DNA of 64,000 bases, from assembly GCA_958298945.1 (NCBI GenBank), contig OY282609.1:38847212-38911211 (forward strand), written 5' to 3'. A program made the position numbers and the translations under genes. Shown here in pieces: positions 1 to 9,399 of the stretch. How positions within the stretch are numbered: position 1 is the stretch's first letter; every line of letters begins with the position of its first letter. The DNA is from Atherix ibis (taxonomy: Eukaryota > Arthropoda > Insecta > Diptera > Athericidae). The notes below the pieces were generated by a model. It was given only the letters and a program-made list of their open reading frames with translations, did not search any database and was not told where the DNA came from.

Positions 1-59
1 CCCTAAATACTATTTTATACCCTTTCAAAGAATATATTTGAGCAGATTTCCATTGAGGT

Positions 60-760
60 GTTGGTTTGTGAGTACGTGTTACTAAAGGCGAAAATGGTTT
101 CGGCTATAGTTACACCACTAAATGGTGTTACTTAAGACGAAACGAAATGTCGCTATCTTATTTGCGTCTTTCCCCAAAAATTCATCGCTAGTATAATTGA
201 TATTCTTAGGAGTGCGGGTACAGAAAATAAATATGAGGCTTTATAAAGCTCTCATTTCGCGTTAATCTAATAGTGAGCAAAAGAAGTTGGAACAATTGCT
301 GCAAAAATACTGAGATGGAAGATAGAAGTCCTTCAACATACTGCAGAGATATGGAAATCCTAAAAGATTCGTCCCAATTCATTAATTTATCTTTATTAAA
401 GAGGCTCTCTGGATTATAAAACTATCAGACGTAATTACAATAGCAGTTATGATTTCGGGTAAAGAGGATATGACGAAACAGTTATGATTTCGGGTAAAGA
501 GGATATTTGGGTAGTTTGTCATCACAGCAGTTGTGTGCCATGTCAAAAACTCCTGTCTCTTCAGTTCCATCATCGGATCTGATGAATGTAATTACGGAAT
601 TAATTTTAGAACTTAAAAATTTCAAAAAGGGACGTTGCGGACTGCGGACTTACAGAAATAGACATAAGGAAGAAATTTTTACGTACACAATCAGTTTTGT
701 CCACATAATAGATCTAGATCCGGCTCGCGATCTCGTACAATGTATTATGTTGATATCATA
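60..760 (+). pseudogene. Gypsy-type retrotransposon gag remnant (Gypsy-1)
   Basis: Broken frames read like the gag of arthropod Ty3/Gypsy elements. A piece near 130-230 reads DETKCRYLI...QKFIASIIDILRSAG. Next come NKYEAL (about 228) and NSEQKKLEQLLQKY (about 268). Then EMEDRSPSTYCRDMEIL runs through LLKRLSGL (about 312-415), and SSDLMNVITELILEL ends the readable part (about 570-615). The order matches the family pattern of a helical gag core followed by a short linker. Several frameshifts and stops separate the pieces, so it cannot be functional. A 28-bp direct duplication (444-471 and 479-506) lies inside it. Family assignment is by remembered consensus patterns, not a search. The protease at 841 is in the same orientation and is probably the same element. 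Confidence 0.6.
444..506. repeat. 28-bp direct duplication
   Basis: The unit starting CAGTTATGATTTCGGGTAAA occurs at 444-471 and again at 479-506 with 7 bases between. It lies within the dead gag remnant and is probably a local replication slip. Confidence 0.9.
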
Positions 761-840
761 ATACATTTAGTAAGAGAACAGCTGTGTATATAATGATGTA
801 CTTTTAGTAAATCGATAGAAAATTTAAACGGCGACAAATA

Positions 841-1165
841 TTAGAACAAGGGTGTTCGTGGTCGATTCTGATACATAATTTGAATTTTTTATTGATACTG
901 GAGCTGATATTCCGGTAATATCATTGCGTTTGTATCCCAATTAAAAATTGTAAAGAGATAATAATTTAGTAGCTGCAAATGGGACCAAAATAAAATCATA
1001 AAGAGATGAATTAATCAAAGTCTTTTTTTTCCTTCGTTTAGATTTCCCATTCTCATTTACAATTGCGGCTGTTAACATACTTTAGGTGCAGACGTCTTAG
1101 CCAGATGCAGTATAATAGTAGTATTGACAAATTGTCCGGAATGGTTTGCTTTTCACAAGTATTTT
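841..1165 (+). pseudogene. Gypsy-type aspartic protease remnant (Gypsy-1)
   Basis: The reading frame at 843-945 gives RTRVFVVDSDT, a stop, then FEFFIDTGADIPVISLRLYP, the retropepsin start with active-site D-T-G-A. After a frame change come AANGTKI (about 972-992), DFPFSFTIAAVNIL (about 1041-1082) and GADVLARCSIIVVLTN (about 1086-1132). These match the flap and C-terminal G-A-D segments of Gypsy retropepsins in order and spacing. There is one stop just before the active site and at least two frameshifts. The frame stops making sense near 1150-1180, where - strand Jockey sequence begins. The matching RT of this Gypsy is probably the fragment at 8375-8820. Confidence 0.68.
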
Positions 1166-1179
1166 CGACAGATTATTTA

Positions 1180-1391
1180 GTTAAAATCGACGAATGATAT
1201 CTTACTTTACTAATTAAATCGCATTAGTACTTATTCTACCACTATTATTACGGTGTCATCTGCAAATGAAGTTATTAATATTTTATAATTTTGTGGAATA
1301 TCTTATACCTCTCTTGCGGTACCCCTGCTTTTCATTTTTTTTCATCAAAATATTCACTATCATACCAGTTTCTAAACTCTCTCTCTGAAAT
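1180..1391 (-). pseudogene. Jockey-like RT, downstream half (split by Copia-1)
   Basis: Read on the - strand from the Copia-1 junction, the frame gives EREFRNWYDSEYFDEKK, a stop, then KAGVPQ, and later SFADDTVIIVVE (about 1230-1268). KAGVPQ and FADD are RT motifs of Jockey-clade non-LTR elements, the second being the catalytic metal-binding loop. The same protein is interrupted at 1391 by Copia-1 and resumes upstream at 5541, where DLPKQFFELLALYI joins it. The C-terminal part after FADD decays quickly and meets the Gypsy protease remnant near 1165. Confidence 0.65.
1387..1391. repeat. Copia-1 target site duplication, left copy
   Basis: GAAAT directly abuts the left LTR and is repeated directly after the right LTR at 5536-5540. 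Five bases is the normal Copia duplication length. Confidence 0.9.
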
Positions 1392-1616
1392 TATTCGATT
1401 TCCAATATGTACGCAGTAAATGTAGATAAATTAAAAAAAAACAAAATTATTGATTGCTAAAAAAATGCTTGCTTCTATGGAGCGGTTTTATTTATATATT
1501 GTTCACCCGAACGTTAGAACTGGACTGACTGTTTGACATTTGAACACGCCAGAACAAACCTGCACTGGAATACTTTGTTTTTTTTTTTGTTTTTTTTTAC
1601 AGTGTATATTTCAATA
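1392..1616 (-). repeat. Copia-1 3' LTR
   Basis: About 225 bp, repeated at 5324-5535. It begins TATTCGATTTCC and ends TTTCAATA on the + strand. Compared with the right copy it has a longer poly-T/A tract and a few substitutions. Confidence 0.93.
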
Positions 1617-1625
1617 CTTCCACTC
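1617..1625 (-). other. Copia-1 polypurine tract
   Basis: The - strand reads GAGTGGAAG immediately before the 3' LTR, the expected position and composition of the plus-strand primer. Confidence 0.7.
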
Positions 1626-1682
1626 ATTGTTAATTACGTTAAACATCATTCTAAAGCAAAAAAAACGTTAAATATTCTCGAT

Positions 1683-3093
1683 TTAAAAAGTTAAATCCAT
1701 TAATTTACATAAATATTTGTGACGATTTTTATTCAATGCCTTAGTTAGTATATCTGCCACTTGTTCTGTTGTGCAAATATGTATTAATTCGAAATATCCC
1801 TCTTCGTATTTCTCTCATATATAGTGATATTGCACACCAATATGCTTCGTCCGCTTATGGAATACGGGATTCTTCATCAATTTGAAGCTCAGTCAAAAAA
1901 CCCAAAAGCCAACCGAGTTCTTTCGTTGCCTGGCACGCGGCCATATATTCGGATTCCGTTGAAGATAACGCGGTTGAATCTTGTCTCATCGATGCCCAAC
2001 TGATGACATCCGAACCAATGTGGAAAACGTAACCACTTGTTGATTTTCTTGTTTCTGTGTCTACGGCATGATCTGCATCACTATAACCAACGAAATAAAA
2101 TTTTACGTTACTTTCATAAAGAATGCCTGTATTTAATGTGCCCCTTATGTACTTCATGATGCGCTTCACTGCCTCAACATGTGCTTTACTTGGCCGATCT
2201 AAATAGCGGCTTACGACACCAACAGCGTAGCTTATGTCTGGTCTGGTTCCGATCGTCAAGTACATTAAACTTCCGATAGCTTGTCGATATGCATAATTTT
2301 TACTCGTAAGTGTGAAGTGATGAAATAAGTGACGAAAACGCACGAATCGTATGAACAAAATCAAATTTACGAATGAACGATGTAAATGTTTGGTTCCAGC
2401 ATCGCGACGCTTGCTTGAGACCGTATAAACATTTCTTCAACTTGCAAACGCGTTCGCTGCTGTCTTCATACCCAATTGGCTGCTTCATGTAGACTTTTTC
2501 TTTCAGTGCACCATACAAAAAAAACTGTTTTTACGTCGAACTGCTTTAATTGTATTTTATTCATCGCTGCCAATGATAAAAGTAGACGAATCGATGTGTA
2601 TCTGGCCACCGGATTAAACGTTTCCTCATACTCCACACCATACTGCTATGTAAAACCACGAACTACTAAACGCGCCTTGTATCGATCGATTGTGCCATCT
2701 GGGTTTACCTTGACTTTAAATACCCAATGATTATCGATTACCTTCTGATCTTTCGGTGCTTCAACCAACTCCCACGTCTGATTTCAATGAGCGCAATGTA
2801 TTCGTCGTCCATTGCACACTTCCACAGAGTTTGCTCTGAACAATCTGGTGCTTTAATTTTTGAACGTAAACAGTATCGTTCATTGTGTCGCCTCTCAGGG
2901 GTTTCATTCGAGTTTTCTTCAGAAAAAGCTCGTTATCATCGTTTGCTTCATCACTTGGTTGCTCAGACACTTGATTATCTGCTTGCTCGACCACTTGGTT
3001 CGTTTGCTCAGCTACTCGAACATCATTGACTTCTGATTCATCTCGAATCACATATTTATCCAATTTCTCATTAAACCTAGTATTGCAGCTCAT
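1683..3093 (-). pseudogene. Copia-1 pol: linker, RT (core deleted) and RNase H
   Basis: On the - strand an acidic linker (3093-2761) is followed by RT pieces VYMKQPIGYEDSSERVCKL and CLYGLKQASRCWN (2518-2370), typical of Copia RT just before the catalytic loop. The frame then jumps from FIRKFDF to YAYRQAIGSLMYLTIGTRPD (about 2340-2215), so the segment that should carry the YVDD loop is missing. RNase H follows with YSDADHA, STSGYVF, ALSSTESEYMAACQA and KELGWL (about 2090-1890). A frame change leads to HICTTEQVADILTKAL and a stop at 1683-1685. The deletion, frameshifts and stops make it inactive. Confidence 0.9.
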
Positions 3094-3108
3094 GAATACC
3101 TTATTACT

Positions 3109-4419
3109 TTACGGATCATACAAACGAAAGTTTTTCGTTGTGTGCTCGAATCCAACCAGATGAGCTTTCTTTGCTCTTGGATCCCCCTTCTTACGACCGG
3201 TTTGCTTTGGGATTTGCACGAAACACTCCGTTCCAAAAATCTTGATATGACCCAAATATGGCTTTCTATCAAACCATTTTTCATATGGCGTAGTACCAAC
3301 ACAATTGCTATGTGTATTTGTTGTGCGATTCAATAAATATGTCGCTGAAGGCACCGCTTCTGTCCATAGTGATTTCGGTAAACCACTCGCAATGAGCATT
3401 GTTCTTGCACTCTCCTGGACTGTACGATTATCGCGTTCGATTCGAGCATTTTGCTCAGGAGTGAACGGTGTAATACCCTCAAATTGTATGCCTTCGGTTT
3501 GCAGTAAATCGATCAACACTTTTCGATTAAAAAAGTCTTTCCCATTATCGAATCTGAAAAATTTGATTTCGTGCCATTCATATTTTTCACCAGTGCAACC
3601 AATGACTTCAGGTGTGTGTACGCTTCGTCTTTTGACTTTAACATATACGTGAAACGGAAACTGGTTGCTTCATCTTTAACTAACATGATATATCGCATAC
3701 CGTTGATTCCATCAATTTCGCTTGGACCGCAGAGATCTACGTGCATGTTTTCTCCCCTTGATGACACTCGCTTAATGGACTGCTTATGTGTTGCTCTGGT
3801 CATTTTTCCATATTGACAATCCTCACAGAAAAAATGTTCACTGTCAGCCAAATCGACGCCTGTGACTAGACCATCCTTACACATTTTCTTAATCGAATCG
3901 ACGTTGACATGACCTAGTCGTCGATGCCAATGTTGTAGAGAAACAGCAGCAATGTTCGCATATTCATTTATGCGTAAACGAAAATCCAATTTGAGACGAT
4001 TTTTTTCATCCCGCTTTCCGATTGCAACAACTTTGTTTGAATTATCAATAAATTTGCAGTCCTCTTTTTTGATTAAAACTTTGATACCTTCATCTGTCAA
4101 CACGCCCGTTGAAAACAAATTTTCACTTAATTCAGGAACATACAGCCCATTCTCCAAACGAACTGGCTTCCACTGGTTGTCAAATCTCGCATCAATGAGA
4201 ATTGTACCGATTGCTTCGATTTTTAGAAGACAGTTGTTTGCAACTTCAATCCTACATTGTCCCGTGTATTTTCGTAGCTCTGAAAACCACTCTCGATGAA
4301 ATGTCATATGCGTTGCGCGGCTGAATCGGCATACCAATTATCCGATTTTTCGACTTTTGGTTCAACCGTCACAACTGAACACCATACCATCTCATTGTTG
4401 TCTTTGTTGCTTTTGTCCG
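3109..4419 (-). pseudogene. Copia-1 pol: protease and integrase
   Basis: The protease start reads WYADSAA followed, one base out of frame, by HMTFHREW (4350-4300). This corresponds to the Copia D-S-G-A active site and has Ala in place of Gly. The GAG-pre-integrase zinc finger is visible as LQHWHRRLGHVNVDSI...FFCEDCQYGKM (about 3940-3800). The integrase core starts HVDLCGPSE (about 3740). A frameshift near 3515 separates it from PFTPEQNARIERDNRTVQ, LWTEAV and FGTECFVQIPKQ (3519-3109), which carry the C-terminal part of the core and its conserved E. Order and spacing are normal for Copia, and the frameshifts mark it dead. Confidence 0.92.
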
Positions 4420-5136
4420 ACGATTCTTTATACTTTGGACATACTTTATCTTTTGCCCAATGGCCTTTCTGACCACAAGCGTTTTTCTCTTTATGTCATT
4501 GATTTTTCACTTTGGCTTTGAATCTTTGGGTTTGAAATTCTTATTTGTTTTCACTGAAAACGCTGCATTCGAATTGGTGACTTCTTTTTCCAATCGATTT
4601 TGATTTTCTTCCTCCAATTGCAATGATGACATTAATTCATTAAGTGTACGATTCGTTGTACTATTGTACCATACCGTCTTGTAATTATTGAACCTTGGTG
4701 TTAACCCAGCAATAATACGTGCCATTTTCAAATTGTCGGTTAAATTTTCCTCTTGCTGCTCAATATCAGACGCCAATTGATTCACACGAGAGATAAACGC
4801 TGCTACCCTTTCATCATCACGCATTTTTGCTGTAAAATACTCCTCATATAAAATCATTGCTGATCCATCATTGCTTTTGCTGATTTACAATTCAAAACGA
4901 GATTTGCGTTATCAGTATCAATGGATTGAATGATTGCATTCATGGCCTTTCCTTTATTTCGATCAACATTTCTCCTTTCATCCTCTTTTGCGGTATCTGT
5001 GGGCCTCTTATACTCAATATTATCGGTTAAACCACGAGATCTCATATACGCTGTGATTTGAAATTTCCACAATTTATATGTCGACGCATTTTTTTAAAAA
5101 GTCACCGGTAAAATTGTTGTCTTCTTTGTCACCCAT
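4420..5136 (-). pseudogene. Copia-1 gag
   Basis: The start is taken as ATG at 5136-5134 (MGDKEDNNF), about 190 bp inside the 5' LTR and just downstream of the primer site. A frameshift in the first 25 codons leads to YKLWKFQITAYMRSRG (about 5078-5030), the typical Copia gag N-terminal motif. A second frameshift at about 4856 joins AKAMMDQ to ILYEEYF. The core continues through RVAAFISRVNQLASDI and MARIIAGLTPRFNNY to a degenerate CCHC knuckle, CGQKGHWAKDKVCPKYK (about 4480-4430), which has lost its clean first C-x2-C. Gag then runs into protease. Confidence 0.88.
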
Positions 5137-5307
5137 GATGAAAAAACCTTTCAGTTGAAAAAAAAAAAGGCACAAAAAAAACTTTGTTTAAACACTGTTC
5201 TCCAGAAACTACTTTGCTTATTTTAAAAAAAAAAAACACTTTACACAATATCGACGTTATGTTTTTTTATTTTTAATGTTTTTAAATTTTCTAACCATTT
5301 AAGCTCA

Positions 5308-5323
5308 CTGGACGGCCATAACC
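5308..5323 (-). other. Copia-1 primer binding site
   Basis: The - strand reads GGTTATGGCCGTCCAG directly after the 5' LTR. It resembles the Copia primer site GGTTATGGGCCCAG, which pairs with the middle of initiator Met tRNA; the intact form is seen in Copia-3 at 37954. Confidence 0.8.
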
Positions 5324-5535
5324 TATTGGATTTCCAATATGTACGCAGTAAATGTAGATAAATTAAAAAACAAAACTATTGATTGCTAAAAAAATGCTCG
5401 CTTCTATGGAGCGGTTTTATTTATATATTGTTCACCCGAACGTTCGAACTGGACTGACTGTTTAACATTTGAACACTCCAGAACAAACCTGCACTGGAAT
5501 ACTTTGGTTTTTTTTTTACAGAGTATATTTCAATA
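5324..5535 (-). repeat. Copia-1 5' LTR
   Basis: 212 bp, matching 1392-1616. Its inner end abuts the primer binding site and its outer end abuts the GAAAT duplication at 5536-5540. Confidence 0.93.
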
Positions 5536-5540
5536 GAAAT

Positions 5541-6556
5541 ATATAAAGCAAGCAATTCAAAGAATTGTTTTGGCAGATCTCTATACAGTTTGTACATAAG
5601 CCTTTTCTGTCACACCTTGTCAGATGCTTGCGTAATATCTAGGAAGGTTGTCGAGCACATATTTTCTTCTTCTAAAGGATAAAGTTTTTCCACTTTATTA
5701 GTAATTCGATGCCTTTGGTCTATAGTATACTACTTTTCTCTGAAGTCAAACTGATGAGATGAGATAAAATCTTTCTTTGATACATGGGTTCCTTATTAGG
5801 AACATCTTTTTAATAATTTTTGACATTGTGGGTAACAGATAAACCGATCGGAAAGATTTTATGTTTGTGGGTGGCTTTTCTGGTTTTGGTACACGAATTA
5901 CTTCGTCGGTTTTCCAAAGTTTGGGTACATATTTTAAATTGAAGCAAGCATTAATATTAAACTGAAGCTTTAGATAACTCACTTTTGGGAGTTCTTTCAT
6001 GATCTGGCCAGTTAAATTCAGAAACTTCTTTGGCACTTAAGTTGTGACTAATCATATTTTTAATTTTTTTAATTGAGGCTTGTCGGACTTCTGTGCTATC
6101 TACTTTGGTAATAAGAGTTATATGCGGTTGTAGCATTTTTTGGATATGGTTGCGATTCCTGCTAGATAGATGTTCAGGAAAGAGGCTGGATTTTTCATTA
6201 GGGTAGCTGACCTATTTACTAACCTTAGTTTTCAGAGACGGATCTTGAGTTATGGGCCTCTTAATTCTTTTAGCAGCTTTCCATTAGGAGTAATCAGTAT
6301 TTTCTTCCGCTGTAAACTTGTAAGAAATCTGTTAGTTGATTTATTTTGAATTCACTAAATTTGTTTTTTAAATTGATATTTAAGCGATTGAGAAATACTT
6401 TATAATCCAAATATCTGGAGGGTTGCCAATTTCGCCGGGCTCTCCTATTTGCTTTTAATAGCTCATTTATTTCAGTCAAATAGCTTACTGTAAAGGTATT
6501 AGTGGAAATTCTGTATGGTGTGCTTTGTACTGCTGCTAGCAGTATGTCAGCCATGA
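5541..6556 (-). pseudogene. Jockey-like RT, upstream half (split by Copia-1)
   Basis: On the - strand, 6554-6294 gives AVQSTPYRI, then INELLKANRRARRNWQ and FSEFKINQLTDFL, the linker between endonuclease and RT in Jockey ORF2. After a frame change, 6036-5746 gives KYVPKLWKTDEVIRVPKPEK, the RT start, followed by LLPTMSKIIKK. Another frame gives HQFDF, HRITNKVEKL, STTFLDITQASDKV and LPKQFFELLALYI (5750-5545). The protein resumes beyond Copia-1 at 1391. Stops and frameshifts are frequent. The endonuclease domain expected between 6560 and 6800 is not recognisable. Confidence 0.75.
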
Positions 6557-6799
6557 AATGCTCACCATTTTATCTTTTTATTGGCTAGTGGCGGAACAAT
6601 TCCTTTGGGAATGATGCTTTCGCCCACTGAATATTACCCGCTAGTAAATTTTCTTCTTCATGACTAGCATTCCTAATAATCTGCGAATAGATTTTAGTAT
6701 TTGAAATAGTATTACTTTCCATTACTGCTTGGCCTGTTACTATAATTTACATTGTGGGTGATTTTTTTTTTTTTAATTGAGGCTTTATCATTCATAATT

Positions 6800-7110
6800 A
6801 TTCATAATTACTTCGTTTGGAATAGTTTGTCTCGTGTAGTTTGTTGTTCTTTTGTTCTAAATCAACCTCTATATCTTGCTGGATTACTGCCTCGACAGTT
6901 GATGCATTTAGCTTTTTCCACACGTTTTAGGGAGCAATTTGCTGTTAGATGATTACCTGCGCATTTCACACAAGGCAAAGTCTCTATTGCAGCAGCCTTC
7001 TGCTTGCCCAAAAGCCTGACAGCGTGTACATTAGAGTATCATTTTTCCTCATCGGTTCGATTTTGACAGCTATTCCCATTATTGATAGAATGGTAATATT
7101 TTATCTGCGT
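6800..7110 (-). pseudogene. Jockey-like ORF1 (gag-like) zinc-knuckle region
   Basis: Read on the - strand, IAVKIEPMRKNDTLMYTRCQ (about 7080-7020) is the PRE_C2HC-type lead-in of Jockey ORF1 proteins. CTRCQAFGQAEGCCNRDF follows as the first CCHC knuckle. After a one-base frame change, LPCVKCAGNHLTANC and KAKCINCRGSNPARYRG (about 6985-6835) form the second and third knuckles. The order matches Jockey-type gag-like proteins. Orientation and position fit the 5' part of the same element whose RT lies at 5541-6556; most of the endonuclease between them is lost. Confidence 0.75.
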
Positions 7111-7139
7111 TTTGTTCATTGTGAAAAGAGCGCATAAAT

Positions 7140-8370
7140 AGTTGAACGGAACTTTTTTCCTTCTTATTTTCTACCATTTATTTTTTATTATATTTTTGGC
7201 TTCTATTATAGACATTGATTTTCAAAACTTGATTATTGTAAGATGCATACTTGCAGTCATTTTTTTATCAGTTGTCTCATTGACCATATTTTTCTGTTCC
7301 TCAAAATCTACTGAACCAAATATAAAAAATAGATTTTATATACCTCTTAATTACATTATTTCAAGATGGAGTAATATAGCTTACAGTATGTACTTATAAA
7401 TATAATAAAATCTCAAATACAAACCGACTGAAAGGAATATGGTATATTATATTTTAAGTTTTTTTTTAAATAATAAATTATATAATTTCAATTAGTTGAG
7501 GTTTTAATTTAAAAATGTTAGTAGAAATTACATTTTTAAATAAAACTTTTAGAAAAATAAAAATTAAAAAATATAAAGTAGGAAACGCTTATTTATTTAA
7601 CGTTATTCCTATAGTGTGCATCAAGTTTTAGAATACAATTATTAAACCATTTAATATTTAACTAATTTATCAAAAATACATTTAGAGTGATCAATATAAA
7701 TACGATAACAAGCTAACAAATCGTTTCGTTTATTTTTTTAAATTTACATCTTTCTTTTAGCTGGTCTTTAACATATTAAATATTTAAAATTATATTCTTT
7801 GATCAATATGCAAATTTAATAATACAGAAAATTAAATAAACGCCTTATATATAGCTTAAGCTACGTAAAGTTTAGTAGGCATTGGAAAAAAACGTTACCT
7901 TTTATATTTTTCAGTACATTTATTTTATATAATCAACGTTTCATAAGTCAACTTTAATTCTCATTTAAATTTAAGCTTATTTTTCTGCGTATTAGTTAAA
8001 GTAAAATTTAATTGCATTTAAAAGCTTGATGTGAGAATTGTGTTATAATAATTTGATTTAGAGGCTCTATTATAATCATTGTGTTATTATAATTTAATTT
8101 ACAGGCTAAATATATTCATCAAAATTATCAAAAACTCAAATAATTTTACCAAATTTTTAGAGCAGTTTTCTGAAACAACTTCTCCGTCAAATTTCACTAC
8201 AGAAATAAGGCACGCGGTGCAATATCGCATTTATACTAACGGTCCACTATTCTTCTCTTCTCCAAAGCTCTTAGACTTCAAAAAACATAATTTAGCCAAA
8301 AGTTAGTTTTTATAATAATAAACACTTTGCCAACTGAGATTTTTTAAAATAATAAACACTTTGCCAACTG
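7140..8370. other. AT-rich spacer without recognisable gene
   Basis: Very AT-rich. A + strand frame at 7142-7399 encodes an 85-residue hydrophobic peptide (start MNGTFFLLIFYHLFF), but its composition is what AT-rich DNA gives by chance and I recognise no family. A near-identical 31-bp tandem repeat (ATAATAAACACTTTGCCAAC...) lies at about 8312-8376. Confidence 0.5.
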
Positions 8371-8374
8371 AGAT

Positions 8375-8820
8375 TTTAAGACCAGCAGCGTCATCTCCAC
8401 TTCATATGCTTTCCAAACTAAATGGACTCTGGTGTCCTTGTGGATATTACCGGCCGTTGAACCATCGCACTCTAACCAATAGATATCCACTATAGCATAT
8501 TGAAAATTTTAATTTGCACTTACATGGTTGTAAAGTTTTTTCGAAAAGCGATCTATTTCTGGCCTATAACCTGATTCCCATATCACCTGAAGGTGTTCAA
8601 AAAGTCGTAATTACAACACCATTTGGAATTTTTAATTTTAGCGTGTGTTTTTTGGACTTAGAAACATAGCTTAAACATTGCAACTTTTAGTGGACAAAAT
8701 TTTTAGTGGTATGGATTTTATTTTCGTTTATGTCGATGACATCTTAATTACTAGCAAAAGCGACGTAGAAGACATTAAACATTTGAAAACAGTTTTCACT
8801 AATTTTAATTCCAAGAGCAA
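8375..8820 (+). pseudogene. Gypsy-type reverse transcriptase fragment (probably Gypsy-1)
   Basis: Translation over several frames gives SSPLHMLSKLNG, WCPCGYYRPLN, NRYPL, LHGCKVFSKSDLFLAYNLI and VVITTPFGIFNF, then FSGMDFIFVYVDDILITSKS (8688-8757). These are the consecutive RT motifs of Ty3/Gypsy elements including the catalytic YVDD. Alignment is lost after KTVFTNFNSK. Orientation matches the gag and protease at the left edge of the window, so it is probably the continuation of that element beyond the Jockey insertion. Confidence 0.78.
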
Positions 8821-8983
8821 CTACACTACAAAACCGGCAGATTCCGTCATTAACACCACCATGCCAAAGACCGCATAAGGTAATATGACTTTCTTGATAC
8901 AGCTGGGTAATTTGACTAAATTCATATTAAAAGCAGATTGAAACCAGCACACATGAATTTGAATTTATTAACTCCGTAATTTT

Positions 8984-9170
8984 GGGGCGGAGTATTGTAG
9001 TTATAGATTTTTGCAGTTAGTATTGGAAGTAGGAAATACTGTAGTACATCCACAAATACCTATTTAATCAAATTTTTATTTTAACTAACTCGGCTGGGAA
9101 TCGATTTTTTTTGTCATTTCAAGTAACATTAGTACTGAAATGTATATTCTAAGCGCCACGACACAAAAGG
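8984..9170 (+). other. Possible polypurine tract and start of Gypsy 3' LTR
   Basis: GGGGCGGAG at 8984-8992 followed by TATTGTAGTTATAG resembles the gag-pol end and LTR start of Gypsy elements. No partner LTR lies in the window to prove it; the left LTR would lie before position 1. Confidence 0.3.
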
Positions 9171-9239
9171 TCATTTGGCGACAAACGATATACTGATAAG
9201 GAAATTTATGTAGAAATGGAAGAAAAAGTTGTTTTGAAA

Positions 9240-9335
9240 ATTAGCGTAGAACCATGCGTCAGTGAGATTCTAACCCACAACTCCTTGGGTGGTAGTCCAG
9301 TCATTCAGGAGTGTGCTACCGAATCGGCAGAAATT
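9240..9335 (-). other. tRNA-like segment (possible SINE head)
   Basis: The - strand reads AAGGAGTTGTGGGTTAGAAT followed by CTCACTG, close to the T-arm of a tRNA (B-box consensus GGTTCGAATCC). Upstream, GGTAGCACACTCC could be a worn D-arm. No intact cloverleaf or CCA-ready acceptor stem is seen, so this is at most a tRNA-derived repeat. An open 55-codon frame overlaps it on the + strand (ATG at 9216) with no recognised family. Confidence 0.3.
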
Positions 9336-9399
9336 TGTAGTTTTATTATAAAATTATTAATTAAGTCTGTCAGTTAGTATTAAAAAAGTTTTTTAAAGA

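Larger units (their letters stand above)
1392..5535 (-). mobile_element. Copia-1 LTR retrotransposon, complete boundaries, dead
   Basis: Both LTRs, the target duplication, primer site, polypurine tract and gag-pol order are visible. The 5' LTR is the right copy (5324-5535) and the 3' LTR the left copy (1392-1616). The 5-bp duplication GAAAT sits at 1387-1391 and 5536-5540. Gag to RNase H runs from 5136 down to 1683. The LTRs differ at roughly 7-8 positions in about 205 aligned bases (counted by eye, near 4%) plus a homopolymer length change, so the insertion is not recent. The coding region has several frameshifts and lacks the RT catalytic core. It inserted into a Jockey RT frame. In the element's own orientation the LTRs end TATT...AATA rather than TG...CA. 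Confidence 0.93.

Noticed and set aside
7142..7399. Possible small membrane protein
   Set aside because: The hydrophobic composition is what very AT-rich DNA yields; no neighbouring gene signals and no family recognised.
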